Source of the DNA: CAZADH01 sp964483805
Lineage (GTDB): Bacteria > Muiribacteriota > Ozemobacteria > Ozemobacterales > Ozemobacteraceae
NCBI GenBank assembly: GCA_964483805.1
Contig: CAZADH010000294.1
Coordinates: 1-7,447, forward strand
Reading direction: 5' to 3'
Length of the DNA: 7,447 nt
Of the stretch, positions 5,505-7,447 are shown one piece after another; position 1 is the first letter of the stretch; every line of letters starts with the position of its first letter. Under the pieces are notes generated by a model, which saw only the letters and a program-made list of their open reading frames with translations, was not told the origin of the DNA and did not search any database. The translations under genes were made by a program, and so were the position numbers.

Positions 5505-7253
5505 ATGGGTATCGTAGCCACCACATTGAGCCGGGGGTTCAAACCCGCGATCTTTCGCAACCAACCGGTGCATCGGTTCTATGCGAACCTGCTGGCGGTG
5601 CTGAAAGAGATCGATGCGTCGGGGCAGTTGAACACGCTGTTTGCCAACCCGTTGCCCGATACGTCCGATATTGCCGATGCCAACGAGATCAAGTGGTTGA
5701 CCGACCTGCCCGGCACCCCGGTGCGGTTTACCGACCTGCCCCAGGACGAGCAGACGGTGGTCGGTCAAACGCTGGTGGCGGCGTTTCAGAAACTCGAGCA
5801 GTTCAGCGCCAATGCCGATCGCAACAACCCGTTGTCACGCGACTACGCGAGCTTTGTCCGCACGTTGTGTGTCGCTCCCGATCTCAATACCGTGTATGTA
5901 TTAGACGGCAAACCGGTTCTGACCAACTGGGGCATGGTGCGCGACGGCCCCGGTGACGGCAATCGCAGTGAGGAGGCGGCGGGTTGGCAGGGGTTCATCG
6001 CCGAGGTGCGCCGGGTCGCCCCGCCACCCACGGTCGCGGCCGCACCCGTGGCGGCAGTAGCAGTAACGGCACCCCCACCAACTCCACCCGCCCCGCCACC
6101 ACCGCTTCCGGCCGAGCCGAAAACCGAGGTTGCTGCCAAGCCGGCAGAACCGGCGAAACCAGTCGAACCGGCCAAACCACACGAGGCGGCCAAGCCGGCG
6201 GAACCGCCGAAGGCGGCGGCAAAACCGGCGCCGAAACCGGCCCCGAAGAAACCCGAAGAACTGCCACCGAAGCGCTGGTACGGTTGGGTGAAGTGGCTGG
6301 CGATTCTCCTGGCCCTGATCATTCTCTGGATGATCCTGACGCGTGGATTCATGCGCTTCCCGCCGATGTTTGGCCAGCCGCAACCGGGGATGGGGCAGTC
6401 GCAGTCCGGCATGGCGGGCGGGTCGCAAGGTGGCGGCGGCCCCGCCGGCGGGGGCGGCCCGGCCGGCGGTGGAACACCCGGTGTCGGACAACCCGGCGGC
6501 AACCAAGGCGGCGTGCCGCAGGGCGGTGGCCAGTCCGGTGTCGGGCAACCCGGTGGTGGGCAGCAAGGTGGCCAGGTGCCTGGTGGTGGCAGTGGTGCGC
6601 CGGGCGCCGGCAGCGCCGTGCCCGGTACCGGCAGCGGTCTGCCGGGGTTGGGAAGTGCTGGCCACGGCATCGAACCGGGCGGCGGCGGGTCTCCCGCCGG
6701 CGTCGGTTCACCGGCTGGTGTCGGATCGGCTGTCGGCAAGGGTTCCGGCTCAGGTTCGCTTCCCGGCAAAGGCAGCGGACGCGGGTCCGGTAAGGGCAGC
6801 GGCGCGGGTGGCGCGGGGTCGGGCGACGGCATTGGTTCGTCGGCCGGAAGCGCCTCGGCGGGTGGGTCGGGCGACGGGGGCTCCGGTCCCGGCTCTGAAG
6901 TGGGCAGTGGATCGGGCGATGGTGGCGGCTCCGGCTCCGGTTCCGCCAGCGGTTCGTCGGCCAAGGCCCGCCGGAACAGTCGTTCGGTGGTGGTGATCAC
7001 CGAGAACAAAGAGGTGCCGCTCGATTCCGATGATGCCGGCACGGTGTGGCAGATCGTCGATGAAAACGGCAAGCCGTACAGCGGCACCGATGCCGTTTTC
7101 GTGGGTGCGGCGGCAGACGGCCAGGTTCGCGGCAAATCGGCGGTGGTGCGCTTCACCCTCGACAAGCCGCGCAACCTGCGGGTCGTCGCCCGGCACGGCG
7201 ACAGTGCCGACGATACGACCAACTTCAGTCTTCGCCCGGGGGGCCGAAAATGA
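5505..7253 (+). CDS. srfA: SrfA-like single-pass membrane protein with Lys/Pro and Gly/Ser-rich regions
   Basis: This is a 582-residue protein. Residues 1-150 resemble the N-terminal domain of enteric SrfA, especially IKWLTDLPGTPVRF and NTVYVLDGKPVLTNWGMV (enteric form, from memory, VYLVDGKPVITFWGFV). Residues about 165-257 are a Pro/Ala linker that becomes Lys/Pro-rich from K206 (AKPAEPAKPVEPAKP). Residues about 261-278 (WVKWLAILLALIILWMIL) form one transmembrane helix. From about 285 to 486 the chain is Gly/Ser/Gln-rich and disordered. Residues 490-582 form a small beta-rich domain (RSVVVITENKEVPL, VVRFTLDKPRNLRVVARHG). The Lys-rich flank before the helix predicts a cytosolic N-terminus, with the Gly-rich stalk and C-terminal domain outside the membrane. 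Known SrfA proteins are about 450 residues, so the linkers appear expanded. The stop overlaps the next start as ATGA. The SrfA assignment rests on remembered motifs. Confidence 0.72.
   Translation: MGIVATTLSRGFKPAIFRNQPVHRFYANLLAVLKEIDASGQLNTLFANPLPDTSDIADANEIKWLTDLPGTPVRFTDLPQDEQTVVGQTLVAAFQKLEQFSANADRNNPLSRDYASFVRTLCVAPDLNTVYVLDGKPVLTNWGMVRDGPGDGNRSEEAAGWQGFIAEVRRVAPPPTVAAAPVAAVAVTAPPPTPPAPPPPLPAEPKTEVAAKPAEPAKPVEPAKPHEAAKPAEPPKAAAKPAPKPAPKKPEELPPKRWYGWVKWLAILLALIILWMILTRGFMRFPPMFGQPQPGMGQSQSGMAGGSQGGGGPAGGGGPAGGGTPGVGQPGGNQGGVPQGGGQSGVGQPGGGQQGGQVPGGGSGAPGAGSAVPGTGSGLPGLGSAGHGIEPGGGGSPAGVGSPAGVGSAVGKGSGSGSLPGKGSGRGSGKGSGAGGAGSGDGIGSSAGSASAGGSGDGGSGPGSEVGSGSGDGGGSGSGSASGSSAKARRNSRSVVVITENKEVPLDSDDAGTVWQIVDENGKPYSGTDAVFVGAAADGQVRGKSAVVRFTLDKPRNLRVVARHGDSADDTTNFSLRPGGRK
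6480..6593 (+). repeat. 57-bp imperfect in-frame duplication in the Gly-rich stalk
   Basis: Two adjacent 57-base units (6480-6536 and 6537-6593) encode related 19-residue blocks that both begin GVGQPGG and are Gly/Gln-rich; in DNA they begin GGTGTCGGACAACCCGG and GGTGTCGGGCAACCCGG. They lie in a longer low-complexity tract from about 6355 to 6955 that also has PAGGG, SPAGVG and GKGSG repetitions. Slippage or unequal recombination is the likely origin, and stalk length may vary between strains. Confidence 0.7.
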
Positions 7254-7447
7254 GCAATACAACATCTGCACAAGCTGAAACTCAGGTTGTCGGCCAGGCC
7301 CAGGATCTGTTGGGTCGGGTGGGGCGCGCCATGGAGTGGGCGCAGACCCGTTTGCAGCCCGAGCAGGTCCGGTCGTTCATGCTGCGAACGTTGCAGGCGA
7401 CCCGCACCGCAACTGCGCGCATTCTCGAGTCGGCGGGGCGTCCGCTT
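7250..7447 (+). CDS. Probable SrfC-like protein, N-terminal fragment (runs off the window)
   Basis: ATG 7250 overlaps the srfA-like stop as ATGA, a typical coupled start; a G-run at 7238-7243 is the only upstream purine stretch. The 66 codons visible are open to the edge. The peptide is helical: an amphipathic segment around VGRAMEWAQTRL, then RSFMLRTLQATRTATARILE and SAGRPL. This resembles the remembered N-terminus of SrfC, where a short ALxWI helix and an LxLRRxRNQAxRLA helix lead to a GKPMTIGFFGxSQAGKS P-loop. The window ends where that strand and P-loop would begin, so the NTPase motif cannot be seen. Its position beside SrfA and SrfB homologues supports the SrfC call, but another helical membrane-complex partner is possible. 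Confidence 0.7.
   Translation, partial: MSNTTSAQAETQVVGQAQDLLGRVGRAMEWAQTRLQPEQVRSFMLRTLQATRTATARILESAGRPL

Noticed and set aside
4345..5526. 393-codon - strand frame opposite the 321-aa gene
   Set aside because: Arg/Gly/His-rich composition without motifs; the + strand gene has a strong ribosome site and fits the operon.
5843..7273. 476-codon - strand frame rich in Pro
   Set aside because: It is the complement of the Gly-rich stalk of the srfA-like gene (GGN read backwards gives Pro codons); no ribosome site or domain supports it.

Overview
The window is GC-rich (about two thirds G+C by eye) and densely coding. Every gene I can support is on the + strand, and most are spaced or overlapped as in one operon. 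High GC, frequent Ala/Pro and Gly/Ser low-complexity linkers, occasional Shine-Dalgarno sites and the gene families fit a Pseudomonadota-type bacterium. The sequence does not allow a finer placement, and there is no rRNA, tRNA or marker gene.

Layout: (1) 4-1434, a protein with a short N-terminal helical module, a very long Ala/Pro/Thr-rich linker and C-terminal Sel1-type repeats. Its reading frame is open to the left edge. (2) 1451-1729, a small two-helix membrane protein. (3) 1733-2317 and (4) 2307-4412, which together look like one SrfB 'virulence factor' protein split in two: the N-terminal domain in the first gene and the actin/Hsp70-like ATPase domain in the second, with a frame change around 2275-2286. 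(5) 4426-5391, an unrecognised 321-aa protein with a low-complexity middle and a helical C-terminus. (6) 5392-5504, the only real gap. It holds a strong 40-nt hairpin (5439-5478) and an optional 34-codon ORF. (7) 5505-7253, a 582-aa SrfA-like single-pass membrane protein with a Lys/Pro-rich cytosolic stretch and a roughly 200-residue Gly/Ser-rich stretch. (8) 7250-7447, the start of a gene that overlaps the previous one by ATGA and resembles the N-terminus of SrfC, cut off just before the expected P-loop.

The cluster is therefore a divergent version of the srfABC locus known from Salmonella and other enterics (srf = SsrB-regulated factor). There the molecular function is unresolved: SrfB is an actin-fold ATPase-like protein and SrfC a P-loop GTPase-like protein. 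Here the order is Sel1 protein, small membrane protein, srfB-N, srfB-C, unknown, srfA-like, srfC-like, rather than A-B-C. A reasonable inference is a membrane-anchored nucleotide-driven assembly, with SrfA and the small two-helix protein in the membrane, SrfB and SrfC as NTPases, and the Sel1 protein as an adaptor. This is inference and not shown by the sequence. Family comparisons are from memory, since no search could be run.
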